Both the position numbers and the translations under genes were made by a program. Shown one piece after another: positions 55,688 to 64,000 of a DNA stretch of 64,000 nt. The notes below the pieces were generated by a model. The model had not been told where the DNA came from. It made no database searches and worked only from the letters and a program-made list of their open reading frames with translations. The stretch is from Bradyrhizobium zhanjiangense. Its GTDB lineage: Bacteria > Pseudomonadota > Alphaproteobacteria > Rhizobiales > Xanthobacteraceae. Numbering within the stretch: position 1 is the first letter of the stretch; each line of letters begins with the position of its first letter. The DNA is taken from contig NZ_CP022221.1 of NCBI RefSeq assembly GCF_004114935.1, positions 3,679,001 to 3,743,000 on the forward strand, given 5' to 3'.

Positions 55688-57040
55688 TCAGGAGGAACTT
55701 TTGAGCGTCACCCGCTCGATCTTGCCGACGACCACGAGATAGGCGAACGCCGCCACCAGCGCGTTGAGGCCGACGAACACCAGTGCGCCGTTGAACGAGC
55801 CGGTCGCGGCCAGGATGTAGCCGATCACGATCGGCGTGGTGATCGAGGAGAGATTGCCGAAGGTGTTGAACAGGCCACCGGAGACGCCGCCGGCTTCCTT
55901 CGGCGAGGTGTCGGAGACGACCGCCCAGCCGAGCGCGCCGATGCCCTTGCCGAAGAAGGCGAGCGCCATGAAGCCGACCACGAGCGCCTGTCCGTCGACA
56001 TAGTTGCAGGCGATGATCGACATCGACAGCAGCATGCCGCCGACGATCGGCATCTTGCGCGCCATGGTCAGCGAGCCCGTCCTGCGCAAGATGGCGTCGG
56101 AGATGATGCCGCCGAGCACGCCGCCGATGAAGCCGCACAGCGCAGGCAGCGTCGCGACGAAGCCGGCTTGCAGGATCGACAGGCCGCGCTCCTTGACGAG
56201 GTAGACCGGAAACCACGTCAGGAAGAAATAGGTCAGCGTGTTGATGCAGTACTGGCCGAGATAGACGCCGAGCATCATGCGGTTGGAGAGCAACTGGCGG
56301 ATGTGGTCCCAGCCGGAGCCGGCCCCGGGGGCACGCTCGCGCAGCAGATCGTCCTTGGGCGCGTCGAGATCGACCAGCGCGCCGCCTTCCTTGATGTAGT
56401 CGAACTCGGCGTCGTTGATCGAAGGGTGCTCCTTCGGGCCATAGATGCTCTTGATCCAGACCAGGCCCATGACGATGCCGAGCGCGCCCATCACGAAGAA
56501 CACGAAGCGCCAGCCATAGGCGTGCGCGATCCAACCCATCAGCGGCGCGAAAATCACCGTCGCGAAATACTGTCCCGAGTTGAAGAACGCCGACGCGGTG
56601 CCGCGCTCATTGCCGGGAAACCAGGCGGCGACGATGCGGGCGTTAGCGGGGAAGGAGGGCGCTTCGGCGATGCCGACCAGGAAGCGAAGTGCGAACAGCA
56701 CAAGAACGGCGGTGCCGGCGCTGAAGAAGCCGACCCAGCCCTGCATCATCGTGAAGATCGACCAGACGATGATGCTGAAGGCATAGACGAGGCGCGAGCC
56801 GTAGCGGTCGAGCAGCCAGCCGCCCGGCACCTGTGCGATCACATAGGACCAGCCGAACGCCGAGAAGATGTAACCCATGGCGACGGGATCGAGGTGCAGC
56901 TCCTTGGAGAGCGCGGGGCCTGCAATCGACAGCGTGGCGCGGTCGGCATAGTTGACGGTGGTGACCAGGAACAACATGGTCACGATGAACAGCCTGACGC
57001 GAGACCTCTTCACGTCCGCTGCGGACACCACTGCGCTCAT
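55688..57040 (-). CDS. MFS sugar-acid transporter (glucarate/galactarate, ACS family)
   Basis: The 450-residue MFS protein of the anion:cation symporter (ACS) family has 12 helices. NYADRATLSIAGPAL, the loop motif GGWLLDRYGSRLVY, and LVGIAEAPSFPANARIVAAWF are the signature of GudP/GarP-like permeases. ATG 57040 is preferred over a GTG at 57043, because AAGGAGG is then at a good distance. It is the first gene of the glucarate/galactarate unit. Confidence 0.92.
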   Translation of the reverse strand: MSAVVSAADVKRSRVRLFIVTMLFLVTTVNYADRATLSIAGPALSKELHLDPVAMGYIFSAFGWSYVIAQVPGGWLLDRYGSRLVYAFSIIVWSIFTMMQGWVGFFSAGTAVLVLFALRFLVGIAEAPSFPANARIVAAWFPGNERGTASAFFNSGQYFATVIFAPLMGWIAHAYGWRFVFFVMGALGIVMGLVWIKSIYGPKEHPSINDAEFDYIKEGGALVDLDAPKDDLLRERAPGAGSGWDHIRQLLSNRMMLGVYLGQYCINTLTYFFLTWFPVYLVKERGLSILQAGFVATLPALCGFIGGVLGGIISDAILRRTGSLTMARKMPIVGGMLLSMSIIACNYVDGQALVVGFMALAFFGKGIGALGWAVVSDTSPKEAGGVSGGLFNTFGNLSSITTPIVIGYILAATGSFNGALVFVGLNALVAAFAYLVVVGKIERVTLKSSS

Positions 57041-57204
57041 CACGCGCCTCCTTAGAACTCGAACATTTCCTCAAGGCGACTCCTAGAGGCGCGCGCGGCA
57101 AAGTGTCCAAGTTCAAGGCAGTATCGATCGATGCCGTTTTTGGATTGATGGAACGGCGGGTGAGGGGAACGATCGTGAGGGCGGCGAGATGCTAACTCCA
57201 AGCT

Positions 57205-57283
57205 CGTCATTGCGAGCGCAGCGAAGCAATCCAGAATCTTTTCCGGAAGGACTCTGGATTGCTTCGCTGCGCTCGCAATGACG
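57205..57283. repeat. CGTCATTGCGAGCGCAGCG-type inverted repeat, copy 2
   Basis: The arms CGTCATTGCGAG and CTCGCAATGACG flank AAGCAATCCAGA and TCTGGATTGCTT. The first 36 bases equal those at 24105. It lies upstream of the glucarate transporter gene, between it and the SGNH hydrolase gene (both on the minus strand). Confidence 0.85.
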
Positions 57284-57308
57284 GCGAGGAGAGAGTTGAT
57301 CTTCGCTT

Positions 57309-59261
57309 CTACTGCCGCGCACTCGGTAGCAACTGTGGCAGAAATCCGCGCGTCACATCCGGCGGAGCGGCGTCGAGGCCGAGCACGGCGCTCGCGGCGG
57401 GCAGTGCGGCATCCGCCATCGCAGCGTGGCCCTCGGCGCTTGGATGCACGGCACCGCCATAGACGGCGGAGAGCACGCCCCAGGTCGCGTCGTGGATGTC
57501 CGTCGGCTGGCTCGCGGCCGGCAATCCTTGCGGATAGGTCATCGCGGCAAAATAGCTGTCGTTGGCGTCGCGGATCCAGCGTGCGCGCGGCAGATAGGCG
57601 CGGTATTCCGAAGCGCCGCGCCCGCACAGCATCGGCTGGCTCGCCGCCGTCACGATGTCGGGATTGAAGCTCTGGCCGTTCTCGGCAAAGCAGGTGCGGT
57701 CGAATTCGGGATCGTTGCCCGAATGAGCGCAGAAGCCGTGATCGGCGAACGCCGCCTGATGCGTGTCGACGAAGGTCATGCGATCGGCTTCGGGATCCCG
57801 GCAGAGCGCGCCGCGGGTGCAGGTGGCGAGCCCTTTCAGCTGCGGCAGGAATTCGGTGTCGACGAAGGTCGAGACGCGGGCCAGGCGCTGCGGATCGGCG
57901 TTGAAGGACGGATGGATGTCGAAGCCAGCGCGGCCGCCGCGGCAGGGCACGCCGCCATCGGCGAGCGCCGGGTTGGCGTAGGAGACGTAGACCACGTGCG
58001 AGAGATCGCCGCCGACCAGCGGCTTCAGCGCCTCGCGGAGCTTGACGAAATTCTGCGGCAGCTCGCGCGCCAACGCATCGCGGGAATCGTCGACGCTCGC
58101 CATCACGCCGGAGCGACGGAACAGCGCGCGCTCGGTCGCGGTGTCGACGATGACGTCGGCGACGAGACCGGAAAAATAGACGTCGTTGGCGCCGACCGAC
58201 AACAGCACGAGATCGAGCGTGCGGTCGGGCTGGCGCTTCTTCGCCGCGGTGAGCGCTTCGCGCAGCTCGGCGACTTGCGCGTTCACGCTGGTGTTGCAGA
58301 CGCCGGTCTTGCCCGGCGGACACTCGCGGGCGCGCTGCGAGCCGAGCAGTCCGTCGCCGATGCTGGCGCCGGTGCAGGCGAGCGGCAGGAACGTCACGGC
58401 GATGTGGGTGTAACGCACCGCGAGCGCCAGCGCGGTGCGGGCCTGATAGCTGTAGAGCGAGCGGTGGCAGGGCGCGTTGAACCACAGCGCACTGTAGCGT
58501 TGCCAGTTGGCGAGCGTATCCGGCGCCTCGCAGGCGCGGCCACCCTTGAAGCCGTGGCGGCTCGGCCGGTAGTACTGCGCGCCGGCGGTACCGAGATAGG
58601 AGCGGAAGCAAAAACCTTCGTCCGACAGCGCCAGCGGCCGGTCCGGATTGCCTTCGCCGGAGGCGATGCTGTCTCCTAAGCCGGCGACGAAGATGTCGCG
58701 GACCTGGATCTCGGCCTGGACCCGCTGGGTCGGATCGGAGCCGGAGGAGACGTCGACGGTCGCGACCGTCTGCTTGCCGTAGCGGACGCGCAAATTGACC
58801 GGCTCGGCGCAGTCGAAGGTCGAGGCTTGCGGCCCGTCGCCATCGTCGAACGACCAGGCGCAGGTGGCGCCGACCGGCACTGCGCCGACGAGGCGCACGG
58901 TGACGGGATGGTCGATCGGGGTGAGGTAGTTCTCCTTGACGTTGTCGCGGGTGCAGGGCTGGTTGACCCGGCCCTGGAGGTCGATGCAGAGCCGGTTGAC
59001 CATGTTGCGGGCCCAGCCGCGGCCCTCGCTCTGAAGCTCCAGCGACTGCTCGGCGGCCAGGATGCTGCGGTTACGCGCATTCTCGACATGGAGCAGGAAA
59101 TCGCGCTCCTCGCGGAACAGGCGGAAGCGGTTGCGCACCTCCCAACTGATCTGCATGGCGCCGGCGTCCTGCGCGGCGGCGCGCTCGAGCGGCAAGGCGG
59201 ATAGAATCCCGGCAAGCAGCAGGGCGCCTGCGGAGAGGATGCGAAAGGGAAGAGGAACCAT
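57309..59261 (-). CDS. secreted SGNH/GDSL-family hydrolase
   Basis: The 650-residue protein has a signal peptide (MVPLPFRILSAGALLLAGIL, cleavage near AAAQDA). Residues 35-185 form a beta-rich region with a PKD-like motif AWSFDDGDGP. The SGNH hydrolase domain then follows, with the catalytic Ser198 in GLGDSIASGEGNPD, the Gly/Asn block in LLSVGANDVYFSG and catalytic His in VHPSAEGHAAMADA. It has many Cys residues, suggesting disulfides. It probably hydrolyses esters on lipids or polysaccharides in the periplasm or outside the cell. ATG 59261 has GGAAGAGG upstream. Confidence 0.85.
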   Translation of the reverse strand: MVPLPFRILSAGALLLAGILSALPLERAAAQDAGAMQISWEVRNRFRLFREERDFLLHVENARNRSILAAEQSLELQSEGRGWARNMVNRLCIDLQGRVNQPCTRDNVKENYLTPIDHPVTVRLVGAVPVGATCAWSFDDGDGPQASTFDCAEPVNLRVRYGKQTVATVDVSSGSDPTQRVQAEIQVRDIFVAGLGDSIASGEGNPDRPLALSDEGFCFRSYLGTAGAQYYRPSRHGFKGGRACEAPDTLANWQRYSALWFNAPCHRSLYSYQARTALALAVRYTHIAVTFLPLACTGASIGDGLLGSQRARECPPGKTGVCNTSVNAQVAELREALTAAKKRQPDRTLDLVLLSVGANDVYFSGLVADVIVDTATERALFRRSGVMASVDDSRDALARELPQNFVKLREALKPLVGGDLSHVVYVSYANPALADGGVPCRGGRAGFDIHPSFNADPQRLARVSTFVDTEFLPQLKGLATCTRGALCRDPEADRMTFVDTHQAAFADHGFCAHSGNDPEFDRTCFAENGQSFNPDIVTAASQPMLCGRGASEYRAYLPRARWIRDANDSYFAAMTYPQGLPAASQPTDIHDATWGVLSAVYGGAVHPSAEGHAAMADAALPAASAVLGLDAAPPDVTRGFLPQLLPSARQ

Positions 59262-59352
59262 GGTCCGCGTGTTCAACGGCAAAGTTGGGGCGGAAATAAG
59301 AGAGGATTGCTGTCCCGCCCGCAACCTTAGTCTGACGCTCCTGCTGACCCGT

Positions 59353-60435
59353 CTATCGCTTGCCGGCCTGCCGCAGCGTCCGCTCGCGCTCCATCGCGGC
59401 CACCTGCTGGGGCAGGTTGGCCTGGGCGCAGGCCTCCGCCAGCCGTCGCCGCTCCTGCCACGGCGCGACCACGTTCATCCAGAGTTCGCGCGCGCCCATG
59501 ATGGAGATGGCGAGACCGAACGGGATCACGAAATAGAGAAGGCGGAACACCAGCAGCGTCGCCAGAAGCTGCTCGCGGCCGAATTCGGGCAGCGCTAACA
59601 GCATGGCGGCATCGAACACGCCGATCGAGCCGGGCGCGTGGCTGGCAAAGCCGAGAAGCGTCGCCAGGATGAACACCACGGCGAGCGACATGAAGTCGAT
59701 TGGCGGATTGGCCGGCATCAGCAAGTACATCGCCGTGGCGCAGAAGCCGAGATCGACCACGCCGATCAGGATCTGCACCAGCGTCAGCGGCGTCGAGGGC
59801 AGCACCACCTTCCAACCCTTCTGGCCGAGCTCGCGCCGCTTCTCGCCCATGCAAAGCCAGACCAAATAAGAACCGATCGAGGCGAGGCCGCCGAGCGCGA
59901 TCAGCCGGTTGATCGACGACGGCAGCTGATCCATCGCGGACGCCGCATCCGGATGGATGGCCATGCCGATCGAGAGCACGAAGATGTTACCGAGCCAGAA
60001 GGTCAGGCCCGACAGGAAGCAGATCTTCGCGACGTCGATCGCGTTCAAGCCGTAATCCGAATAGATCCGGAAACGGATCGCGCCGCCGGTGAAGACGGTG
60101 GCGCCGATGTTGTGGCCGATCGAATAGGACGTGAAGCTGGAGAGCGCCGCGATGCGATAGGGCACGTGCTTCTTGCCGATCGTTCGCAGTGCAAAAAAGT
60201 CGTAGAAAGTCAGGGTGCAGAACGCGAAGAAGACGCAGATCGCCGCCAGCCCGATACTTCCGCGGGGAATCTCGGTCAACGCCGTCAGGATGACCCCGGT
60301 ATCGATGCCCTTGAGGGTCCGCACCAGCGTGGTGACCGCGAAGGCGATGATGCAGACGCTCGCGGCAATGCCGAGCCGTCGCCAGCCGATCCATTTATTG
60401 AAGCCGCGTCTCAGCGCGGGCAGCAGTCCGTGCAT
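59353..60435 (-). CDS. lysylphosphatidylglycerol synthase TM region/UPF0104-like membrane protein
   Basis: The 360-residue protein has about eight membrane helices and the UPF0104/LPG_synthase_TM pattern: SIGHNIGATVFTGGAIRFRI, LVQILIGVVDLGFCATAMYL and the late SHAPGSIGVFDAAMLLAL. It has only the membrane half of MprF-type proteins, lacking the C-terminal aminoacyl transfer domain. Such proteins probably flip or bind lipids. It lies 92 bases upstream of the SGNH hydrolase gene on the same strand and may be coexpressed. Confidence 0.82.
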   Translation of the reverse strand: MHGLLPALRRGFNKWIGWRRLGIAASVCIIAFAVTTLVRTLKGIDTGVILTALTEIPRGSIGLAAICVFFAFCTLTFYDFFALRTIGKKHVPYRIAALSSFTSYSIGHNIGATVFTGGAIRFRIYSDYGLNAIDVAKICFLSGLTFWLGNIFVLSIGMAIHPDAASAMDQLPSSINRLIALGGLASIGSYLVWLCMGEKRRELGQKGWKVVLPSTPLTLVQILIGVVDLGFCATAMYLLMPANPPIDFMSLAVVFILATLLGFASHAPGSIGVFDAAMLLALPEFGREQLLATLLVFRLLYFVIPFGLAISIMGARELWMNVVAPWQERRRLAEACAQANLPQQVAAMERERTLRQAGKR

Positions 60436-60746
60436 TCATCCTCCCGGCGGGGGGCAAGACCGATCCAGCCAGGTATTGGCAAGTCGGGTACGATGACGGC
60501 CAAAGATAGGCGTCGATCGGTTGGCATGATCCAGCTCATTTAAGGAAAAAACAGCGGCTTGTGCAGCCCTTGACAACAATAGGTTCTGCGTTGGACCGGC
60601 CACTTTTGTCATATGTGGTTCACATCTGACGCGCGTTAAGCATATGAGTCGCGAAACGCGGTTCGGACGGCGCATTCATGTTCAAGAGGATGGTTTCAAA
60701 TCCTGCCGCCATCCGCGTTGTTCCAGCGCAAAGCGATGGGCGTTTT

Positions 60747-60771
60747 GGAACGTCGATACCGCGCGCTCGTT
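60747..60771 (+). promoter_or_regulatory. EcfG-type (general stress response) promoter
   Basis: GGAAC (60747-60751), 16 bases, CGTT (60768-60771) exactly matches the alphaproteobacterial EcfG consensus GGAAC-N16/17-CGTT. It lies 92 bases before the DUF892 gene start. The region 60436-60862 otherwise shows no convincing gene. Confidence 0.65.
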
Positions 60772-60862
60772 GGGCCCCATCAGCAGCCGAACATGGCGGA
60801 ATAATGGGGCCTTTCGTGCAGGCCGATACCGCCGTGTTCCCGAAACCGAGAGGACCGGAACG

Positions 60863-61369
60863 ATGGGACTGTTCACAAAAGACATCAAAACCATGAACGA
60901 CCTGTTCGTGCACCAGCTCCAGGACATCTATTACGCCGAGCAGCAGCTCACCAAGGCGCTGCCGAAGATGGCAAGCAAGGCCACCGATCCGCAGCTGAAA
61001 CAGGGCTTTTTGACGCACCTCGATGAAACCAAGCAGCATGTCACGCGTCTCGAGGAGGTGTTCAAGATGCACGGCATCGCCGTGAAGGCGGTCGACTGCC
61101 CGGCCATCGACGGCATCATCGAGGAAGCCGACGAGACAGCCGGCGAGGTTGCCGACAAGGCCGTGCTCGATGCTGCGCTGATCAATGCGGCCCAAGCCGC
61201 TGAGCATTACGAGATCGCCCGCTACGGCAGCCTGATCGCCTGGGCCAAGCAACTCGGCCGTAACGACTGCGCGGCGGTGCTTGCCAAGACACTCGAGGAA
61301 GAGAAGGCGACCGACAGGAAGCTGACCACACTCGCCGAGAGCAAGGTAAATCTGCGCGCGGCGAGCTGA
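60863..61369 (+). CDS. DUF892 (YciF-like, ferritin-like) protein
   Basis: The 168-residue all-helical protein of the DUF892/YciE-YciF family has the characteristic DLFVHQLQDIYYAEQQLTKA and the later CPAIDGIIEEADE and AAEHYEIARYGSLIAWAK. Conserved Glu and His residues in the helices could bind di-iron as in ferritin-like proteins. Members are often stress-induced. ATG 60863 follows a GGACCGGAACG region. An EcfG promoter lies 92 bases upstream, consistent with stress regulation. Confidence 0.88.
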   Translation: MGLFTKDIKTMNDLFVHQLQDIYYAEQQLTKALPKMASKATDPQLKQGFLTHLDETKQHVTRLEEVFKMHGIAVKAVDCPAIDGIIEEADETAGEVADKAVLDAALINAAQAAEHYEIARYGSLIAWAKQLGRNDCAAVLAKTLEEEKATDRKLTTLAESKVNLRAAS

Positions 61370-61387
61370 TGAAGGTGGTAGTCAACG

Positions 61388-61424
61388 AAGCGCCGCGCGA
61401 TGGTTCGCGCGGCGCTTCTGCTTC
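61388..61424 (+). terminator. terminator after DUF892
   Basis: GAAGCGCCGCGCG-ATGGTT-CGCGCGGCGCTTC, an almost perfect 13-base stem with following T residues (TGCTTCTTC), lies about 20 bases after the DUF892 stop. Confidence 0.75.
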
Positions 61425-61436
61425 TTCACTTCCGCT

Positions 61437-61552
61437 GTTGTCCTCCGCGAAGGCGGGGCATCCAGTACGCCGCGGCGCCGATTGGGTTTCATAAATTCCG
61501 TTGCGGAGTCCTGGATCGCCCGATCAAGTCGGGTGATGACACCGCGGATATC
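61437..61552. repeat. extragenic repeat, CCTCCGCGAAGGCGGGGCATC type
   Basis: Blocks CGCGAAGGCGGGGCATCCAG, TCCTGGATCGCCCG and TCAAGTCGGGTGATGAC match another repeat style common in Bradyrhizobium. GGCATCCAG and CTGGATCGCC form the inverted core. Confidence 0.65.
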
Positions 61553-61660
61553 GCGGGCTTTGCGCGGACACTACCTCACGTCCATCCTTCGTCCATTATC
61601 GAAACATGATAGCGGGCTGGATGGGTATATTTCGCATGGGGCTGCAATCGAGGTGGCAGC

Positions 61661-63070
61661 ATGCGAGCAAGCACCATCAAATATCAAACCTTGGACAATG
61701 CGCGCGCCGCGTCGCGCAGCGGCTCGCATCTTGCAACCTCCCTCACGCTTGCCGCGATGAGCCTCGGCTACGGCGTGGTGCAGCTCGACGTCACCATCGT
61801 CAACACCGCGCTCGATGCAATGGGCAGGGCGCTCGGCGGCGGCGTTGCCGAGTTGCAATGGGTGGTCAGCGCCTACACCATCGCGTTTGCCGCTTTCATC
61901 CTGACGGCCGGCGCGCTGGGCGACCGGATCGGCGCCAAGCGCGTCTTCATGGCGGGGTTCGCCATCTTCACCGCGGCCTCGCTCGCCTGCGCGCTGTCGC
62001 CCAATGCGGTCGTGCTGATCGCAGCACGGCTGGTTCAGGGCCTGGCGGCGGCGATCCTGGTGCCGAATTCTCTTGCGCTGCTCAATCATGCCTATGCGGA
62101 CGACCGCGAGCGTGGTCGCGCCGTTGCGGTCTGGGCCGCCGGAGCAAGCCTTGCGCTCACCGCCGGCCCCTTTATCGGCGGCGCGCTGATCACGCTGGTC
62201 GGCTGGCGCGCGATCTTCCTGGTCAATCTGCCGATCGGGCTCGCCGGCCTGTGGCTGAGCTGGCGTTACGCCAGCGAGACCACGCGGGCGCGCTCGCGCG
62301 AGATCGATCTGCCCGGCCAGCTGGCCGCGATCGGTGCGCTGGGCACGCTCGCCGGTGCAATCATCGAAGGCGGGGCGCTCGGCTGGGACCATCCAGCCGT
62401 GATCGCAGCCTTTGTCGGAGCCGCCGTTCTCGCCGTGCTCTTCGTTTGGCGCGAGAGTCGCGCGGCGCAGCCGATGCTGCCGCTGTCGTTGTTCGGCCAC
62501 CGGCTGTTCACGCTGACCTCGCTCGTGGGGCTGCTGGTGAACATCGCGATCTACGGCCTGATCTTCGTGCTCAGCCTGTATTTCCAGAGGATCAACGGGC
62601 TGTCGGCGTGGTGGACCGGGCTTGCCTTCGTGCCGATGATGGCGGCGGTGCTGCCGGTCAATCTGCTGGCGCCGCGTCTTTCCGAGCGCATCGGCCCGTG
62701 TCCGACCATCGTCGTCGGCGCCTGCATCTCGGCACTCGGCTGTCTCGGCCTGCTCTGGATCGAAGCCGGGACCAGCTATTGGACGATCTGCGCGCAGACG
62801 ATCGCGATCAGCGGCGGGCTCGGCCTCCTGGTGCCGCCGCTGACGTCGACGCTGCTCGGCAGCGTCGAGAAGGCGCGTTCGGGCATCGCGGCCGGCGTCC
62901 TGAACGCGACGCGGCAGACCGGCAGCGTGCTCGGCGTTGCTCTGTTTGGTTCCTTGGTGGCGTCGGACCGTGCGTTCATGACGGGGCTGTATTTGTCGCT
63001 CGTTGTTTCGGCGGCCGTCTTGCTGATCGCCGCCGGCGTGATCGGAATCGGTGCGCCGGCGCGAGGATGA
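61661..63070 (+). CDS. MFS drug-type exporter, DHA2 (14-TMS) family
   Basis: The 469-residue protein has 14 predicted helices. Features are LDVTIVNTALDAMGRALGG (motif D1), TAGALGDRIGAKRVF (motif A), and GAGPxxGG-like AGPFIGGALI (motif C). It resembles EmrB/QacA-type drug:H+ antiporters. The start at 61661 is the first ATG after the repeat. No TetR regulator is adjacent. Confidence 0.88.
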   Translation: MRASTIKYQTLDNARAASRSGSHLATSLTLAAMSLGYGVVQLDVTIVNTALDAMGRALGGGVAELQWVVSAYTIAFAAFILTAGALGDRIGAKRVFMAGFAIFTAASLACALSPNAVVLIAARLVQGLAAAILVPNSLALLNHAYADDRERGRAVAVWAAGASLALTAGPFIGGALITLVGWRAIFLVNLPIGLAGLWLSWRYASETTRARSREIDLPGQLAAIGALGTLAGAIIEGGALGWDHPAVIAAFVGAAVLAVLFVWRESRAAQPMLPLSLFGHRLFTLTSLVGLLVNIAIYGLIFVLSLYFQRINGLSAWWTGLAFVPMMAAVLPVNLLAPRLSERIGPCPTIVVGACISALGCLGLLWIEAGTSYWTICAQTIAISGGLGLLVPPLTSTLLGSVEKARSGIAAGVLNATRQTGSVLGVALFGSLVASDRAFMTGLYLSLVVSAAVLLIAAGVIGIGAPARG

Positions 63071-63182
63071 ACAATGTGAGCGAACGCACACATCTCCTAT
63101 TCACCATTCCCCGAACAGGTTTGTAGCCAGTTACCGATCATCCATCTCTGTCGGGTCAAGTGCCGGTTGATAGGGGCCGGCA

Positions 63183-64000
63183 ATGTATCAAGTTCTCTTT
63201 TGTCTTACCGACGAGCACGATTGGCGACTGGTCGCGCTTGGCGGCGCAGTGTGTCTGCTCGCCAGCGCGGCGGCGATCAGCTTGTTTCAGCGCGCACGCG
63301 CGACGCACGGCCCCGCGCGTCTGGCCTGGATCGCCCTGGATGCCGCCGTCAGCGGATGCGGCATCTGGGCGACGCATTTCATCGCGATGCTCGCCTACGG
63401 GCCGGGCGGCGCCGGCGCCTACAACATCCCAGTGACGCTCCTCTCCTTGATCCTTGCGATCTCCGTGAACTTCGTGGGGCTAAGCATCGCGGTATCGTCC
63501 TCGCGCCCGGTGTGGATCGCCCTTGGCGGCGCGATCGTGGGCAGTGGTGTAGCCGCGATGCATTACACCGGTATGGCGGCGCTGGAGATACCGGCACGGG
63601 TGGACTGGATCGGAAGCACGGTCGCCGCCTCGGTGCTGTTCGGAATCGTCTTTGCCGCCTTCGCATTGTTCATCGCCGCGCGGCGCGACGACCTCTCCCA
63701 TGCACTGACGGCGACCACGCTGCTGACGGTCGCCATCGTCGCGCATCATTTCACCGCGATGGGCGCGGTGCTGCTGACGCCGGATCCGACGCGCGCGATC
63801 AGCGGGCTTTCCATCCCGCCGGCCTCGCTGTCCTTCCTCACCGCCAGCGCCGCGGTCGCCATCATCGCGATTGCGCTCGTAGCCGCGCTGCTCGACCGCC
63901 GCGCCAAGGGCGTACTGGGGCGCCAGCAGATTGTGCTGGACAGCGCGCTCGAGAACATGTCGCAGGGACTGTGCATGTTCGACGCGGACGGCAAGATCAT
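63183..64000 (+). CDS. MHYT-domain signalling protein, truncated by window end
   Basis: The frame is open from ATG 63183 to the last base (272 codons). Seven membrane helices carry three MHYT motifs: THFIAM, MHYTGM and HHFTAM. They form the integral sensory MHYT domain proposed to bind copper and sense O2, CO or NO. From about residue 255 a PAS-like segment begins (LENMSQGLCMFDADGKI). Known relatives continue into GGDEF and EAL domains for cyclic di-GMP turnover; that part lies outside the window. Confidence 0.85.
   Translation, partial: MYQVLFCLTDEHDWRLVALGGAVCLLASAAAISLFQRARATHGPARLAWIALDAAVSGCGIWATHFIAMLAYGPGGAGAYNIPVTLLSLILAISVNFVGLSIAVSSSRPVWIALGGAIVGSGVAAMHYTGMAALEIPARVDWIGSTVAASVLFGIVFAAFALFIAARRDDLSHALTATTLLTVAIVAHHFTAMGAVLLTPDPTRAISGLSIPPASLSFLTASAAVAIIAIALVAALLDRRAKGVLGRQQIVLDSALENMSQGLCMFDADGKI

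Noticed and set aside
55271..57055. 594-residue plus-strand frame
   Set aside because: It lies opposite the LysR and MFS genes, both with clear motifs, and has antisense composition.
60678..60896. 72-residue plus-strand frame upstream of DUF892
   Set aside because: It overlaps the DUF892 start and the EcfG promoter; no domain or ribosome site.
61571..63091. 506-residue frames on both strands over the MFS exporter
   Set aside because: They overlap the well-supported 469-residue exporter in other frames and have no hydrophobic or domain pattern.

Overview
The window looks like chromosomal DNA of a Bradyrhizobium-type alphaproteobacterium. The evidence is high GC content throughout, many families typical of Rhizobiales (a growth-pole-ring-like giant protein, an MctP-like permease with an SSS-type sensor kinase, an Mla lipid transporter, DUF1127, DUF892 and CHRD proteins), and at least eight kinds of intergenic palindromic repeat of the style common in Bradyrhizobium. 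No tRNA, rRNA, CRISPR array, complete insertion sequence or prophage was seen.

Layout. 1-6.7 kb is a surface-polysaccharide and envelope block: a nucleotide-sugar epimerase broken by two in-frame TAG codons, a bifunctional mannose-1-phosphate guanylyltransferase, a Gfo/Idh/MocA oxidoreductase paired with a DegT aminotransferase, and the lipid II flippase MurJ. 6.7-8.6 kb is an accessory patch (DoxX protein, a 49-residue membrane ORF, a murJ-like remnant, DUF1127). 8.7-15.2 kb is redox and metabolic: a lone molybdenum hydroxylase large subunit, c-type cytochromes, a Cys/Met PLP enzyme, a CHRD protein and a stand-alone Lrp ligand-binding domain. 15.2-17.2 kb is a hybrid histidine kinase with an ethylene-receptor-like membrane domain, disrupted by a frameshift.

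17.5-30.8 kb is mixed housekeeping: ThiD, an LpxH-like phosphoesterase with a glycosyltransferase, threonine dehydratase, a secreted caspase-like protein, an MFS carrier, a dipeptide epimerase and the MlaEFD lipid transporter. 30.8-32 kb is a VapBC module with an unknown third ORF. 32.1-38.1 kb is a solute symporter with its small DUF3311 partner, followed by a symporter-domain hybrid kinase and a LuxR-type regulator. 38.2-44.7 kb holds a 1,924-residue growth-pole-ring/RgsE-like coiled-coil protein and an Hpt protein, separated by DNA carrying CtrA-type boxes. 44.9-48.6 kb has a 2Fe-2S ferredoxin, a thioesterase, a TrxR-like ferredoxin-NADP reductase and small secreted proteins.

49.0-57.0 kb is a complete, colinear D-glucarate/galactarate pathway (transporter, LysR regulator, KdgD, GudD, alpha-ketoglutaric semialdehyde dehydrogenase, GarD), leading to alpha-ketoglutarate. 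57.3-64 kb has a secreted SGNH hydrolase, an LPG-synthase-like membrane protein, a DUF892 protein behind an EcfG-type stress promoter, a DHA2-type MFS exporter and the start of an MHYT-domain signalling protein cut by the window end.
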